Source: Bradyrhizobium jicamae (GTDB taxonomy: Bacteria; Pseudomonadota; Alphaproteobacteria; Rhizobiales; Xanthobacteraceae). From it: a stretch of DNA of 64,000 bases. This document shows, in pieces, positions 32,030 to 40,843 of this stretch (position 1 is its first letter; each line of letters begins with the position of its first letter). The notes beneath the pieces were generated by a model that saw only the letters and a program-made list of their open reading frames with translations, was not told where the DNA came from and made no database searches. The DNA is taken from NCBI RefSeq assembly GCF_018130215.1, contig NZ_JAFCKQ010000021.1:53480-117479 (forward strand), written 5' to 3'. The translations under genes and the position numbers were made by a program.

Positions 32030-32366
32030 ACGTATGGACACGGAAAAGGGGGCGTCCAAACCTCGCTACGCCATCCCGAGGACGCTTGACGACACTCATC
32101 TCGACTGGCCCTCAGCGGGTGGTCCGTTTGGCCTTTTGGAAGCGGCAATGACGCGCGTGTCGAAGAGCTGAGCCAGCGCGCGACTGAGCCAACCAACGCC
32201 GCAGCGACCTAGCCGTCTTAGAGGGCCCTTTGCCAGAGCCCTCACTCCCAGCGTCTACGGAGTCCCTCGCGGGTCAGCCAAACCACCCCATTGCGGGGAT
32301 AAGACGCTGTCCGCTTCGTCTCATGAGCTGTCATCGTCCGCGTGTTTCGCACTTGATCCGGCCGCG
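32030..32366. other. Intergenic stretch, nothing recognised
   Basis: About 340 bases between the acyl-CoA dehydrogenase remnant and the end of the channel-like gene. I find no convincing frame or repeat. Confidence 0.35.
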
Positions 32367-33587
32367 CTACGGGGATCGCGCGGTTCCTAGCGTCTCGTAC
32401 AGCTTTTGCTGCCACCAATCGCTTTCAACCTGATCGAGCACGGCGAGATCCAGCGTTGACCGCATCGCGCTGTTTTTCGGCAATGCGATCGCATAACTCT
32501 CGTTGCTGAAACTCGTATCGACAATACGAACTAGGCTTGAATAGTCATTGTGGACCATCCAAGTCAGGAGCGGCTTGTCGTGGACGAACGCATCTATTTG
32601 ACCCTGCGCCAAAGCCGAGAAGCCGCTCTGAATATCGGGAAATGCTCGAAATGACAGCCTTTGATGATTGAGGTAGTCCGTTGTCGCAGAGTTCTCGACC
32701 GCGCCCACACGCACGGAGCGCAGGTCATTGAAGCCGTGAACTGCGCCCTCCAGCCCTCTCCGCGTAAGCGTGGAAGTGATGCCGGCGGTGAAAACAGCAA
32801 TGGCGATTACCGAGGCGATCATCCACCCCATTGCGACGATCCGGCCCGGGAGCGTAGTGGGCGCGTTTTGGGAGGCTCCGGCCTGGGTCATAGCGATCGT
32901 TGACCACCAGAAACTGGAGGCAAGTCCTTTGGCGCCACCGGCAAAATGCTCCGTTTTGTGCCGCTCCAGCATCCAAATGAGAAAGCCGACAGTCATTGCG
33001 ATGCACAGCAGTACTCCCACGGCCTGGAAGAAGTTGAAGGAAAGGAGCGCCCGTCCGATCGAGATCCACGGATTTTCATTGATCGGGACGGCGATTCCGA
33101 GGCCGGTATTGTAGAAGGGCTGGGTGAAGTCGACCCTGTGTGCACGAGCCGCGGTGACCGTAACAGCGGCTACGCCGGCATCGAATGTGCCATTGGCCAC
33201 GCCATCGAGCAATTCCGGGATGCTTTGGGTCTCAACCAGGCGATAATGTAGGTGCTCTTTGTCGGCGATCCTCTTCCAAAGAGCAATGCTGATACCTCCC
33301 CACTCTCCATCCGATCGCTTGATTGCGAAAGGCGGCGCGGCTTTGGTCGCCACAACCCATTCTCGATCAGGCGCAACCCTCTCTTGAGCGTGAACCAATC
33401 GGAAGCTCGATCCGGGCAAGGTCAGGAAAGCGAAGCACAGCAGGGCGAGCCAGGGCGACGCTATCAACCGCTTGAATTGCGACGTCGGAAGTCGCGTGTT
33501 AGCCTCGCCGATTGTCGCCGAACGCAAAACGTCCTGCTCGTGACGAGAACCATCCGAGCCGAAAGCGAGTTCATCTAACGGCTTCAT
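32367..33587 (-). CDS. Ionotropic-glutamate-receptor-like protein (binding domain with inserted channel module)
   Basis: A protein of about 406 residues with the architecture of prokaryotic glutamate-receptor channels. A signal-like hydrophobic segment (LIASPWLALLCFAFLTLPGS) is followed by lobe S1 of a polar-amino-acid-type binding domain (PPFAIKRSDGEWGGISIALW ... DFTQPFYNTGLGIAV). Then comes a membrane module: a helix (FFQAVGVLLCIAMTVGFLIW), a re-entrant stretch (FWWSTIAMTQAGASQNAP), and a helix (MGWMIASVIAIAVFTAGITS). Lobe S2 follows to the end. The TVGYGD potassium filter of GluR0 is not present; its place holds IAMTQAGASQ. I choose ATG 33587 because GAGGA lies 5 bases upstream. It would sit in the inner membrane and sense an amino acid or related ligand. 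Confidence 0.75.
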   Translation of the reverse strand: MKPLDELAFGSDGSRHEQDVLRSATIGEANTRLPTSQFKRLIASPWLALLCFAFLTLPGSSFRLVHAQERVAPDREWVVATKAAPPFAIKRSDGEWGGISIALWKRIADKEHLHYRLVETQSIPELLDGVANGTFDAGVAAVTVTAARAHRVDFTQPFYNTGLGIAVPINENPWISIGRALLSFNFFQAVGVLLCIAMTVGFLIWMLERHKTEHFAGGAKGLASSFWWSTIAMTQAGASQNAPTTLPGRIVAMGWMIASVIAIAVFTAGITSTLTRRGLEGAVHGFNDLRSVRVGAVENSATTDYLNHQRLSFRAFPDIQSGFSALAQGQIDAFVHDKPLLTWMVHNDYSSLVRIVDTSFSNESYAIALPKNSAMRSTLDLAVLDQVESDWWQQKLYETLGTARSP

Positions 33588-34051
33588 TGCTATCCTCAAT
33601 GTAGATCCCATGCGAGCCAAAGCACCTCAATTGGGCAATTCCGCGGAAACCCCCGATCGGGCCGGCTGCGGCCGGCTGGCGCCTCTCACCGTAACCCCCT
33701 CAAGCTCGACAGGCGATCACTTCGGCGCCGCGCATGAAGGCGGCCGCCGGCGCTTTCGGACCGTCGGTTCCAAACGGCGGTATCGACCATTTCGGCCGCG
33801 ATAGACTCGCACCGGCGCCAGACGGCGCCTCTACGCAGAGCCGAAGCTATTGAGGAAATGCAGGCTAATGTAAGCTCGCTGTCCCTTGAGGGGTTCGGGA
33901 CGTTGGGTACTCATAAACGCGAGCGGTCCGGTGTCCGCTTCCGGAGAAAACGCCGACATGACGAAGCCACCTTGAAATCGGTCGAGAATGACCCATTCGG
34001 ACAACGACGTGGTGTGCAGCCATGCCGTTTGCTTCGGCGAGAGACCGGTGT
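33588..34051. other. Intergenic stretch with a short repeat-like segment
   Basis: About 460 bases between two minus-strand genes. On the minus strand around 33880-33965 it reads MSAFSPEADTGPL-like codons, a phrase I associate with translated intergenic repeats in Bradyrhizobium rather than with a gene. No supported coding region is seen. Confidence 0.35.
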
Positions 34052-35821
34052 TCAGTCCGGAAGTCCTGCTTTGCGGAGCGCCCCGGTGAACGTGGCTAGG
34101 TCCTCCGCTCGGCGAAATGGTGTTAGATCTTTGAGGTTGGAAGCGCTCAGATCGGGATTGCATTCGAGCGCCCGCCCCATGCCTCTCTGCGCTTGCTCAA
34201 GCTGCCCGGCGAGTGCAGTGCTGGCTGCGAAAATATAGATCGTCAGCGAGAAATTCGGATTAGCGCGCATCGCCTTTTCGGCGTATGACGACGCAGCTTC
34301 ATAGCGGCCCGCTAGAAAATGGGCATAGGCCGCCGCTCCTTGCATGGCGTACAAGGACGGATCGACCGGGCTCAGGCGCATCGCCTGCGTAACGTGGTCA
34401 AGTGCGAGATCGGGCTCACCTCTCCAAACTCTCAACCAGCTGCTGAGCGCCCAACCCTGCGCCAAGTTGGGATTTACCGCCAATCCCCGATCCATAAAGG
34501 CCACAGCATCATCGAACTCGTGGGCTACAAAAGCGAGTACATATCCACCCATGCAAAGCGCGACTGGGTCATCTCCGCCCAAATGCACCGCCTTCCGGGC
34601 CAGTCGAATAGCTTCGGCACTCTCTTGCACATGGTCAGTCATCCAACCACGCGCCTTGCGCTGCATGTAGCACCATCCTGCCATTCCGTAAGCGCAGGCC
34701 AAACCGCGGTCCAGTTCGATAGCCTTGCAAAAGAGCTGGAGCGCCTCGCTGTTCCCCCCGATGGTCCATCGTCCAGCCCTGGCCAGCCCACGCAGGTAAT
34801 AGTCGTATGCATCGAGGTTTTCAGTTGGTTTGCGGTTGGCTCGCTTGATCTCCGCATACTGCAGCTTCGGGGCGATGGCACCTACCACGCTAGAGGTCAC
34901 ATCATCCTGTAGCTCGAACATGTCCTGGAGCGCACCCTCAAATCGATCCGCCCAGAGATGTGCCCCCGTTCCAGCGTCGATAAGCTGGCCCGCGATACGA
35001 ATTCGGCTTCCAGCCTTGCGCACGCTTCCTTCAAGCACGTAGCGTACCCCAAGCTCGCGGCCGATTTGCTTCACGTCCACAGCGCGGCCCTTGTAGGTGA
35101 AACTCGAATTCCGGGCGATTACGAACAGCCAAGGAAAGCGCGACAGCGCCATTGTGATGTCCTCCACCACGCCGTCTGCAAAATACTCCTGCTCCGGTTC
35201 TGCACTGAGGTTTTGGAAGGGGAGCACCGCAATCGACGGTTTTTCCGGGAGGGCTAAAGTCGGTGTTTGTCTTGCTGCTGCGGCCCGATCCATAACCTTG
35301 AAAGCGCGGATCGGCCGCGCAATATTCTTAAGGTGCTGATCGCCCACGTCGATGAATTCGGCCGCGATCTTTCCCAGGACCTGATCGTAGGCTGATGCCG
35401 AGATGCAGATACCGCCGGGTTCTGCGACGCCCTCAAGCCGTGCCGCAATATTTACACCGTCGCCAAAAATGTCTTGCGGTTCAACAATTACATCCCCGAT
35501 ATTGATTCCGACACGGAAAGCAATACGCCTGTCTTCAGCGTCTCCGGCAGTAAGTTCATGAACACGGGTCTGGAAACGCATTGCAGCCCGAACCGCATCG
35601 ACCGCACTCGGAAACTCCGCCAAGAACCCGTCCCCAGTGTTCTTCACGATGCGGCCACGGTGCTCAGAAATTGCTGGGTTGACGGCGTCCATCAGGAGTG
35701 AGGTCAGCTTGGCATGCGTAGGCTCTTCATCGCTGTGCATAAGCCGCGAATAGCCAGCCACGTCGGCGGCCAATATCGCCGATAACCTACGCTCGACCCG
35801 GACTGGCCGCTCTTGCACCAT
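34052..35821 (-). CDS. Adenylate/guanylate cyclase with C-terminal TPR repeats
   Basis: A protein of about 589 residues with an N-terminal class III cyclase domain (RRLSAILAADVAGYSRLMHS, TGDGFLAEFPSAVDAV, RVGINIGDVIVEPQDIFGD), a middle FlgO/TolB-like segment (KPSIAVLPFQNLSAEPEQEY ... VRYVLEGSVRKAGSRIRIAG), and a C-terminal TPR region (about residues 330-589). The two metal-binding aspartates of the cyclase domain are present in ADVAGYS and FGDGVNIA. This architecture is expanded in Bradyrhizobium. The TPR part probably mediates protein contacts. ATG 35821 starts at the conserved MVQERPVRVERRL; the frame is open to 35863. It is paralogous to the gene at 57555. Confidence 0.85.
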   Translation of the reverse strand: MVQERPVRVERRLSAILAADVAGYSRLMHSDEEPTHAKLTSLLMDAVNPAISEHRGRIVKNTGDGFLAEFPSAVDAVRAAMRFQTRVHELTAGDAEDRRIAFRVGINIGDVIVEPQDIFGDGVNIAARLEGVAEPGGICISASAYDQVLGKIAAEFIDVGDQHLKNIARPIRAFKVMDRAAAARQTPTLALPEKPSIAVLPFQNLSAEPEQEYFADGVVEDITMALSRFPWLFVIARNSSFTYKGRAVDVKQIGRELGVRYVLEGSVRKAGSRIRIAGQLIDAGTGAHLWADRFEGALQDMFELQDDVTSSVVGAIAPKLQYAEIKRANRKPTENLDAYDYYLRGLARAGRWTIGGNSEALQLFCKAIELDRGLACAYGMAGWCYMQRKARGWMTDHVQESAEAIRLARKAVHLGGDDPVALCMGGYVLAFVAHEFDDAVAFMDRGLAVNPNLAQGWALSSWLRVWRGEPDLALDHVTQAMRLSPVDPSLYAMQGAAAYAHFLAGRYEAASSYAEKAMRANPNFSLTIYIFAASTALAGQLEQAQRGMGRALECNPDLSASNLKDLTPFRRAEDLATFTGALRKAGLPD

Positions 35822-35896
35822 GGCCTGGCTATCCAACCTGGGTGCTATTGTACAACGGCTCAAGTTGGATGCCCATCCATGCTGATGTCAGTTGTT

Positions 35897-35922
35897 GGCC
35901 CGAAACTGACATGCCGTGGTCG
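35897..35922. repeat. Short dispersed repeat, copy 1
   Basis: The sequence GGCCCGAAACTGACATGCCG followed by TGGTCG recurs at 45896-45921 with one difference near its start. A looser match (GGCCCCAAAGCGACAT) is at about 54948. It is intergenic in all three places and of unknown function. Confidence 0.5.
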
Positions 35923-36005
35923 TCCGGGGGATGGCGTCGTGGTGCAAGGGGGCACGACCATCTCATGCCGACGTCAGTCTTTAAGTTCGTGACGGACCGC
36001 CATCC

Positions 36006-36425
36006 TCAGCGCAACAGCTTCAAATTGCCGGTCAGCGATCGAACCCATTTTTCAGGCCCGTAGAAGCCCAGGCCGTCAATAGTCTCGTTCGCGAGCACGC
36101 GCAGCGGAAATTCTGCCAGATAATCCTCAAATCGGTGGAGAGCCCTGGCAAACTGCGGAAAGGGCACCAAAACGGCGCCGCTGGCCAACGGCTGCGCGCG
36201 CGTCAGTAGCGCGGACAGCGCATCGGGCGTGGCTTGCAGAATTGGGACCGGACGGTTCGCACTGGTCCGGACAGTGAGCCCGTTGCCGTCGGTCAAGAGG
36301 TTTCCTCCAAGGTCCGGCTCTGCGGCACCAAGACCGATGCTCAAGGCCGCAACTGTGTTCGCAATGAACCCAAGCGGCAAGGCTGGATTCACAATAATTG
36401 CGATGCGCGTGGTGACGGTACCCAT
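36006..36425 (-). CDS. DUF2000-family protein
   Basis: A 139-residue protein with the pattern of DUF2000 (IAIIVNPALPLGFIANTVAA then LSIGLGAAEPDLGG, later PILQATPDALSALL and VVLVPF-like FPQFARAL). Members are small cytoplasmic proteins with a peptidyl-tRNA-hydrolase-like fold and unknown function. It lies downstream of the carboxylase genes on the same strand, after an enoyl-CoA hydratase stub, so it may be the last gene of that transcript. No promoter of its own is clear. Confidence 0.7.
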   Translation of the reverse strand: MGTVTTRIAIIVNPALPLGFIANTVAALSIGLGAAEPDLGGNLLTDGNGLTVRTSANRPVPILQATPDALSALLTRAQPLASGAVLVPFPQFARALHRFEDYLAEFPLRVLANETIDGLGFYGPEKWVRSLTGNLKLLR

Positions 36426-36506
36426 TCGGAATTTATTCCTGCAGGCCGGTAAGCCCCAGTGCCTCTGTGCTTCCCTGCCGGGAAGCTTTCCTGATAGTTG
36501 CTGCAG

Positions 36507-36611
36507 TCATTCGATGCCGGCGGTCTGTGCGTTCAGCTTGTTCGGTTCGTCGAGCGTCAAGGTCGCGATCTTGCCCCGGACGTCGTAGTTCACGCTTCCA
36601 AATCGCAACAT
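36507..36611 (-). pseudogene. Enoyl-CoA hydratase stub (N-terminal 34 codons)
   Basis: From ATG 36611 the minus strand reads MLRFGSVNYDVRGKIATLTL followed by DEPNKLNAQTAGIE and a stop at 36507. This is the unmistakable first strand of crotonases (V-x-G-K-I-A-x-L-T-L-D-x-P-x-K-L-N-A). An AGGA site precedes the ATG. The remaining 220 or so residues are missing. The stub sits 28 bases after the carboxylase alpha gene, so a hydratase was once cotranscribed there. Confidence 0.75.
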
Positions 36612-36639
36612 ATGTTGTCCTGAATAGTTCATCAGGCGG

Positions 36640-38640
36640 CTACTGCGGGACTCGTTCGGGCTCGACAATGGCGACGACGGCGTTTCGCTCGACGGTATCG
36701 CCGGGTTTGAAGTGGATTGCAGTCACAACACCGTCCACCTCGCTGGCAATGCGCAGTTCCATCTTCATGGACTCCATGACGACGGTCGGATCGCCTGCCT
36801 TTACGCGACTGCCGACCGTGAAGTTGATCTTCAACACCACGCCGGTCATCGGGGCCCGTAATTCGCCGCTGATCTCAGCGCTGGCGCTGATGTATCTGAG
36901 GTAGGGGATCGCGGTCATGGTATGGGCGCGACGCGGATCGTGCACGAAGATTGCTTGGTCTTGCTGTACGATCCGCACGGTTTCGCAACGAGCGTTGACT
37001 GCTGCGGCGAACATGTCATTGGCAAGCGGCGAAAGCTGCACCCGAATTCTGGCATCGTCGACACCGATCAGCATCGAGCCGTCTGGTTGCGAGGGCGCAA
37101 AGCGGATCTCTGCGCTGTCGCCTGCGGCCTCGAGGTGCAGAATGGGGATCGGTGACAAGCCGTCATCGGCCGCCGCCATCTGCCAGCCGGTCAGACTACT
37201 GGACTGCCAGGGGTTGCTGCAACCGGCTGCGCGCTGGCGCATCATCCAGAAATACGCACCAACCGCCAGCGCTTCCGGATCAATGCCGCCGGCGGTGGTC
37301 GCGAGTGCATCGATCCGTTCGTCGATCAGACGGGTATGAAACGTCGCGGCCCGGGTCGCGGGCAGAGCGATCAACCGGCGGAGAAACTCCCGGTTGGTGA
37401 TGACGCCGAAGATCGAGGTCTCGCCGAGCGCGCGATCAAGTTGATCGAGCGCCTGATCGCGAGTGGTGGCGTGGGCGATAAGCTTGGCGAGCATCGAGTC
37501 GTAATAGGGCGTAACGGTCGACCCGCTTTCGACACCAGTCTCGACGCGAATGTCGCCAGACGCGAAGCTGACGTGGGCAAGCTTTCCGGTGGACGGCATG
37601 AAGCTGTCATTCGGATCTTCGGCGCAGAGGCGCGCCTCCACCGCATGGCCCTGGCACACCACCTCACCCTGTTTCACGGGTAGTCCCTCGCCGGCGGCAA
37701 TGCGGAGCATGGCCTCGACGATGTCGATGCCGGTGACCATTTCGGTTACGGGATGCTCGACCTGGAGGCGGGGATTGACCTCCAGAAAGTAGTAGTCGGA
37801 GCCACTGACAATGAATTCGACCGTGCCGACACCACGATATCCGAGCCGCCGTCCGAGCCGGACTGCGTCGTCGAGGATGCGTTGGCGAAGGGCGGGAGGC
37901 AGGTTGGCGGCTGGCGCTTCCTCGATCAGCTTCTGGTGGCGACGCTGCAGAGTGCATTCACGTTCGAACAGGTGGATCACGTTACCGTTGCCGTCACCGG
38001 CGATCTGCACCTCGATGTGCCGGCCCTGCAGGATCAGCTTCTCGACGATCAGTCCTGCGTCGCCGAAAGCATTCCTTGCCTCGCGCATCGCGGACTCGAT
38101 TTCGTCGCCAATTGCGTTGTAGGTCGAGATTGCCCGCATTCCCTTGCCACCGCCGCCGGCCGCGGCCTTGAGCATGACCGGCAGTTCGAGCTTGCGGACG
38201 ATACGTTCGACTTCGAGGCGATCCTCGCTTGGAGCTTCGCTGCCGGGTACCGTGGGGAGGCCGGCGGCGACAGCTTCCCGTTTTGCCGACGCTTTGTCGC
38301 CAAGCCGCCCGATGGTTTCCGGCGTCGGTCCGATGAATACCAGACCGGCTGCTTCGACCGCGCGGGCAAAGGCCGTATTTTCGGCCAGGAAGCCGAACCC
38401 GGGATGGATCGCCTCCGCGCCGGTGGTTTTTGCGGCGGCGATGACGGCATCGATCCGCAAATAGCTTTCCGAGGCCAGCGCGCCGCCGATCTCGATGGAT
38501 TCACCAATGGCCTTGACGTGCAGGGCGTCGGCATCAGCGATGGAGTGCACGGTGGACGCCGCAACGCCGAGACGTTGGCAGGTGCGGGCGATGCGGCAGG
38601 CGATTTCGCCTCGATTGGCAATCAGAATCTTCCTGAACAT
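36640..38640 (-). CDS. Acyl-CoA carboxylase alpha subunit (biotin carboxylase + biotin carrier)
   Basis: A 666-residue protein with the biotin carboxylase domain (FRKILIANRGEIACRIARTC; ATP-grasp glycine loop KAAAGGGGKGMRAI at about residues 158-171; catalytic EVNPRLQVEHPVTEMVTG) and a C-terminal biotinyl domain with the lysine in VVMESMKMEL (about residue 625). It carboxylates its own biotin using ATP and bicarbonate. With the beta subunit 15 bases upstream it forms a methylcrotonyl-, geranyl- or propionyl-CoA carboxylase-type enzyme. The BT-linker between the domains resembles the 3-methylcrotonyl-CoA carboxylase branch. It is probably regulated with the beta gene through the palindrome at 40368. 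Confidence 0.92.
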   Translation of the reverse strand: MFRKILIANRGEIACRIARTCQRLGVAASTVHSIADADALHVKAIGESIEIGGALASESYLRIDAVIAAAKTTGAEAIHPGFGFLAENTAFARAVEAAGLVFIGPTPETIGRLGDKASAKREAVAAGLPTVPGSEAPSEDRLEVERIVRKLELPVMLKAAAGGGGKGMRAISTYNAIGDEIESAMREARNAFGDAGLIVEKLILQGRHIEVQIAGDGNGNVIHLFERECTLQRRHQKLIEEAPAANLPPALRQRILDDAVRLGRRLGYRGVGTVEFIVSGSDYYFLEVNPRLQVEHPVTEMVTGIDIVEAMLRIAAGEGLPVKQGEVVCQGHAVEARLCAEDPNDSFMPSTGKLAHVSFASGDIRVETGVESGSTVTPYYDSMLAKLIAHATTRDQALDQLDRALGETSIFGVITNREFLRRLIALPATRAATFHTRLIDERIDALATTAGGIDPEALAVGAYFWMMRQRAAGCSNPWQSSSLTGWQMAAADDGLSPIPILHLEAAGDSAEIRFAPSQPDGSMLIGVDDARIRVQLSPLANDMFAAAVNARCETVRIVQQDQAIFVHDPRRAHTMTAIPYLRYISASAEISGELRAPMTGVVLKINFTVGSRVKAGDPTVVMESMKMELRIASEVDGVVTAIHFKPGDTVERNAVVAIVEPERVPQ

Positions 38641-38655
38641 GGCGGGTCTCTCCCT

Positions 38656-40263
38656 CTACATCCGGAACACGCCGAAATCGGTGTGCTGACGCGGGACGCG
38701 CCCGGCGAGGTCAAGCAACAGCGCCATCACGCTGCGGGTTTCGAGTGGGTCGATCACCATGTCGCACCAAGTATTGCGCGCGAAGTTGTAAGCATTGGCG
38801 AAATCCTCGAATGTTCGCCGGGTCGGGGCCATGTAGGCCTCGCGCTCGGCGTCCGTCCAACTCGTGCCCTCGCGCTTGTGCACCTCGTCACGAACCATCG
38901 CGAGCGTGGTCGCGGCCTGGTCGGGACCCATGATGGCGGAACGGGCATTTGGCCACATCATCATGGCGTTCGGCCGGAACGCCCGGCCGCACATGGCGAG
39001 GTAGCCCGCGCCGTAGGCATTGCCCATGATCAGCGTGTATTTTGGAACGTTGGCGCTTGCCATTGCCGTAATCATCTTCGCGCCGTTCTTTGTAATGCCG
39101 CCTTCCTCGGCTTCACGGCCAACCATGAAGCCCGTGACGTCCGCCATGAACAGCAATGGAATGTCGCGCTTGCAGCACAATTCGATGAAGTGCGTGGCCT
39201 TCAGTGCACTTTCGGAGAACAGCACGCCGTTGTTGCACAGGATGCCGATCTCGAAGCCCATGATCCGCGCAAAGCCGGTCAGCAACGTATCGCCATAGAG
39301 AGGCTTGAACTCATGGAATTCACTGCCATCGACGAGACGCGCGAGGACATCACGATTATTGGTGGGAATGCGCGGATCCGAACTGATCAGGCCGTAGATT
39401 TCGTTGGGATCGAATTGTGGCGCGCGCACCGGGGCGACGGTCCGGCTTTGCCGCGGAATCTCGCCAAGACTGGCGACGATCTCGCGCGTGATGGCAATTG
39501 CATGGGCATCGTTCTCGGCGAGATGATCAGTGACGCCGCTCACCCGGCTATGCATCTCGCCGCCGCCGAGCGCCTCGATGCCGACCTCTTCGCGCGTCGC
39601 CGCATAGACCAGTTGCGGCCCGCCCAGGAACATGGCGCCCTGGTTTCGGATGATCACGGTCTCATCGCTCAAAGCGGGAATGTAGGCTCCCCCCGCCGTA
39701 GAAGGACCGTGCACCACCGCAATTTGCGGGATGCCTTCAGCTGACATCCTGACCTGGTTGTAGAAGATCGAGCCAAACTGACCATCGTCGGGGAAGATAT
39801 TGGGCTGGTCGGGTAGGTTGGCGCCGCCGGACTGGACCAGGGTCACGCAGGGCAGGCGGTGCTGCCAGGCGAAACGCTGAGCGCGCACATGCTTCTTGCA
39901 GGTGATACCGTAGTATGTGCCGCCCTTTACGGTGGGCTCGTTGGCGATGATCATGCAGGGACGATCGGAGATCATTCCGACGCCGGTAATGATGCTGCCG
40001 CCGGGCGGCACGCTTTCGTACAGGCCTTCGCCGGCCAGTTGACAGAATTCGAGGAACGGGGATCCGGGATCGATCAGCGCCGCGATCCGCTCGCGCGGCA
40101 GCAGCTGATCGCGTTCCTTGTGCAGCTTGCGCGCCCGCTCAGGGCCGCCGAGCGCTGCCGCAGCGCGGCGCCGCCTGAGATCCGCAACGCGCTCGGCATA
40201 GGCGCTGCGGTTGCGGGCGTATTCCTCGGTCGAGGTGACGACGTCCGATTTCATGATTGCCAT
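38656..40263 (-). CDS. Acyl-CoA carboxylase beta subunit (carboxyltransferase)
   Basis: A 535-residue carboxyltransferase that moves CO2 from carboxybiotin to an acyl-CoA. Typical segments are LLPRERIAALIDPGSPFLEF, VQSGGANLPDQPNIFPDD, HGPSTAGGAYIPALSDETVI and the second oxyanion hole MGNAYGAGYLAMCGRAFRPN. Overall it resembles methylcrotonyl-CoA/geranyl-CoA carboxylase beta subunits (LiuB/AtuC type); the exact substrate cannot be decided from sequence. The start is ATG 40263, or ATG 40254 three codons later. A 22-base perfect palindrome at 40368-40389, about 105 bases upstream, is the likely operator. It is the first gene of the carboxylase transcript. Confidence 0.92.
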   Translation of the reverse strand: MAIMKSDVVTSTEEYARNRSAYAERVADLRRRRAAAALGGPERARKLHKERDQLLPRERIAALIDPGSPFLEFCQLAGEGLYESVPPGGSIITGVGMISDRPCMIIANEPTVKGGTYYGITCKKHVRAQRFAWQHRLPCVTLVQSGGANLPDQPNIFPDDGQFGSIFYNQVRMSAEGIPQIAVVHGPSTAGGAYIPALSDETVIIRNQGAMFLGGPQLVYAATREEVGIEALGGGEMHSRVSGVTDHLAENDAHAIAITREIVASLGEIPRQSRTVAPVRAPQFDPNEIYGLISSDPRIPTNNRDVLARLVDGSEFHEFKPLYGDTLLTGFARIMGFEIGILCNNGVLFSESALKATHFIELCCKRDIPLLFMADVTGFMVGREAEEGGITKNGAKMITAMASANVPKYTLIMGNAYGAGYLAMCGRAFRPNAMMMWPNARSAIMGPDQAATTLAMVRDEVHKREGTSWTDAEREAYMAPTRRTFEDFANAYNFARNTWCDMVIDPLETRSVMALLLDLAGRVPRQHTDFGVFRM

Positions 40264-40367
40264 TGCGGGTGGTCCTGGCGGCTGCGCGGCAAGCCCTTCG
40301 GTGGATTGCCGCTGGTGTAATTCGACCGGTGGATTGGCGATGCGAGTGTCGCAAAATCGAACTGCAA

Positions 40368-40389
40368 AATTCTAACAATTGTTAGAATT
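40368..40389. promoter_or_regulatory. TetR-type operator palindrome, copy 1 (carboxylase operon)
   Basis: A perfect 22-base palindrome with half-site AATTCTAACAA and its complement, containing the core TTCTAACAATTGTTAGAA at 40370-40387. The same core occurs at 43634-43651 and 48077-48094. It lies in the gap upstream of the carboxylase beta gene. The regulator is probably the TetR protein encoded at 48906-49622. Confidence 0.8.
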
Positions 40390-40426
40390 GATCGCGCGCG
40401 GATGCAAGCAGAACTCATGCGGCTCC

Positions 40427-40843
40427 TCAGGCTTTCCGGAAGCGCGGCAGGGTTACGTCGTCAGAGACCTGGTCGAATGCTAGCTCGACTTCCATGTCGA
40501 AGGTGACGTCCTCCGGATCACTCCCGGTCAGGGTGCTGATCATGCGCGGCCCTTCCGCGAGTTCGACGAGCAACACCGCATAGGGGACATCCGTCTTGAA
40601 TGCGGGGCCGGGAGCCCGATAGACCACGCTGAAGGAGTGCACCTTGCCGCGGCCGGTTGCCGGCTTGTGTTCGAGCTCATCGCTGCCGCATTCGCGACAT
40701 GTGGCTTGCTGGTAGTACTGAACGTTCCGGCATCGGCGGCAGTGTTGCAGAAGGAGCTCGCCGTGTCGCAAACCCCGCCAGAATGCGGCCGTATCGGCAT
40801 CCGGTGCGGGCAGGGGCTTTCGAGTGGAATCGTCGGATGCCAT
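40427..40843 (-). CDS. Zn-ribbon/OB-fold (DUF35) protein, partner of thiolase-fold enzyme
   Basis: A 138-residue DUF35 protein. The rubredoxin-like zinc ribbon is HCRRCRNVQYYQQATCRECG (two C-x-x-C pairs), followed by an OB-fold (VHSFSVVYRAPGPAFKTDVP ... AVLLVELAEGPRMISTLTGS). Such proteins bind acyl-CoA and partner with thiolase-fold enzymes, for example in steroid side-chain retro-aldolases (ChsH2/Ltp2-type) and HMG-CoA synthase complexes. Its ATG at 40843 overlaps the stop of the thiolase-fold gene (ATGA), indicating translational coupling and a stable complex. Confidence 0.88.
   Translation of the reverse strand: MASDDSTRKPLPAPDADTAAFWRGLRHGELLLQHCRRCRNVQYYQQATCRECGSDELEHKPATGRGKVHSFSVVYRAPGPAFKTDVPYAVLLVELAEGPRMISTLTGSDPEDVTFDMEVELAFDQVSDDVTLPRFRKA

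Noticed and set aside
37753..39744. A 663-codon open frame on the plus strand across the two carboxylase genes
   Set aside because: It lies antisense to two well-supported minus-strand genes and spans their boundary; the sequence matches no family and is explained by high GC content.
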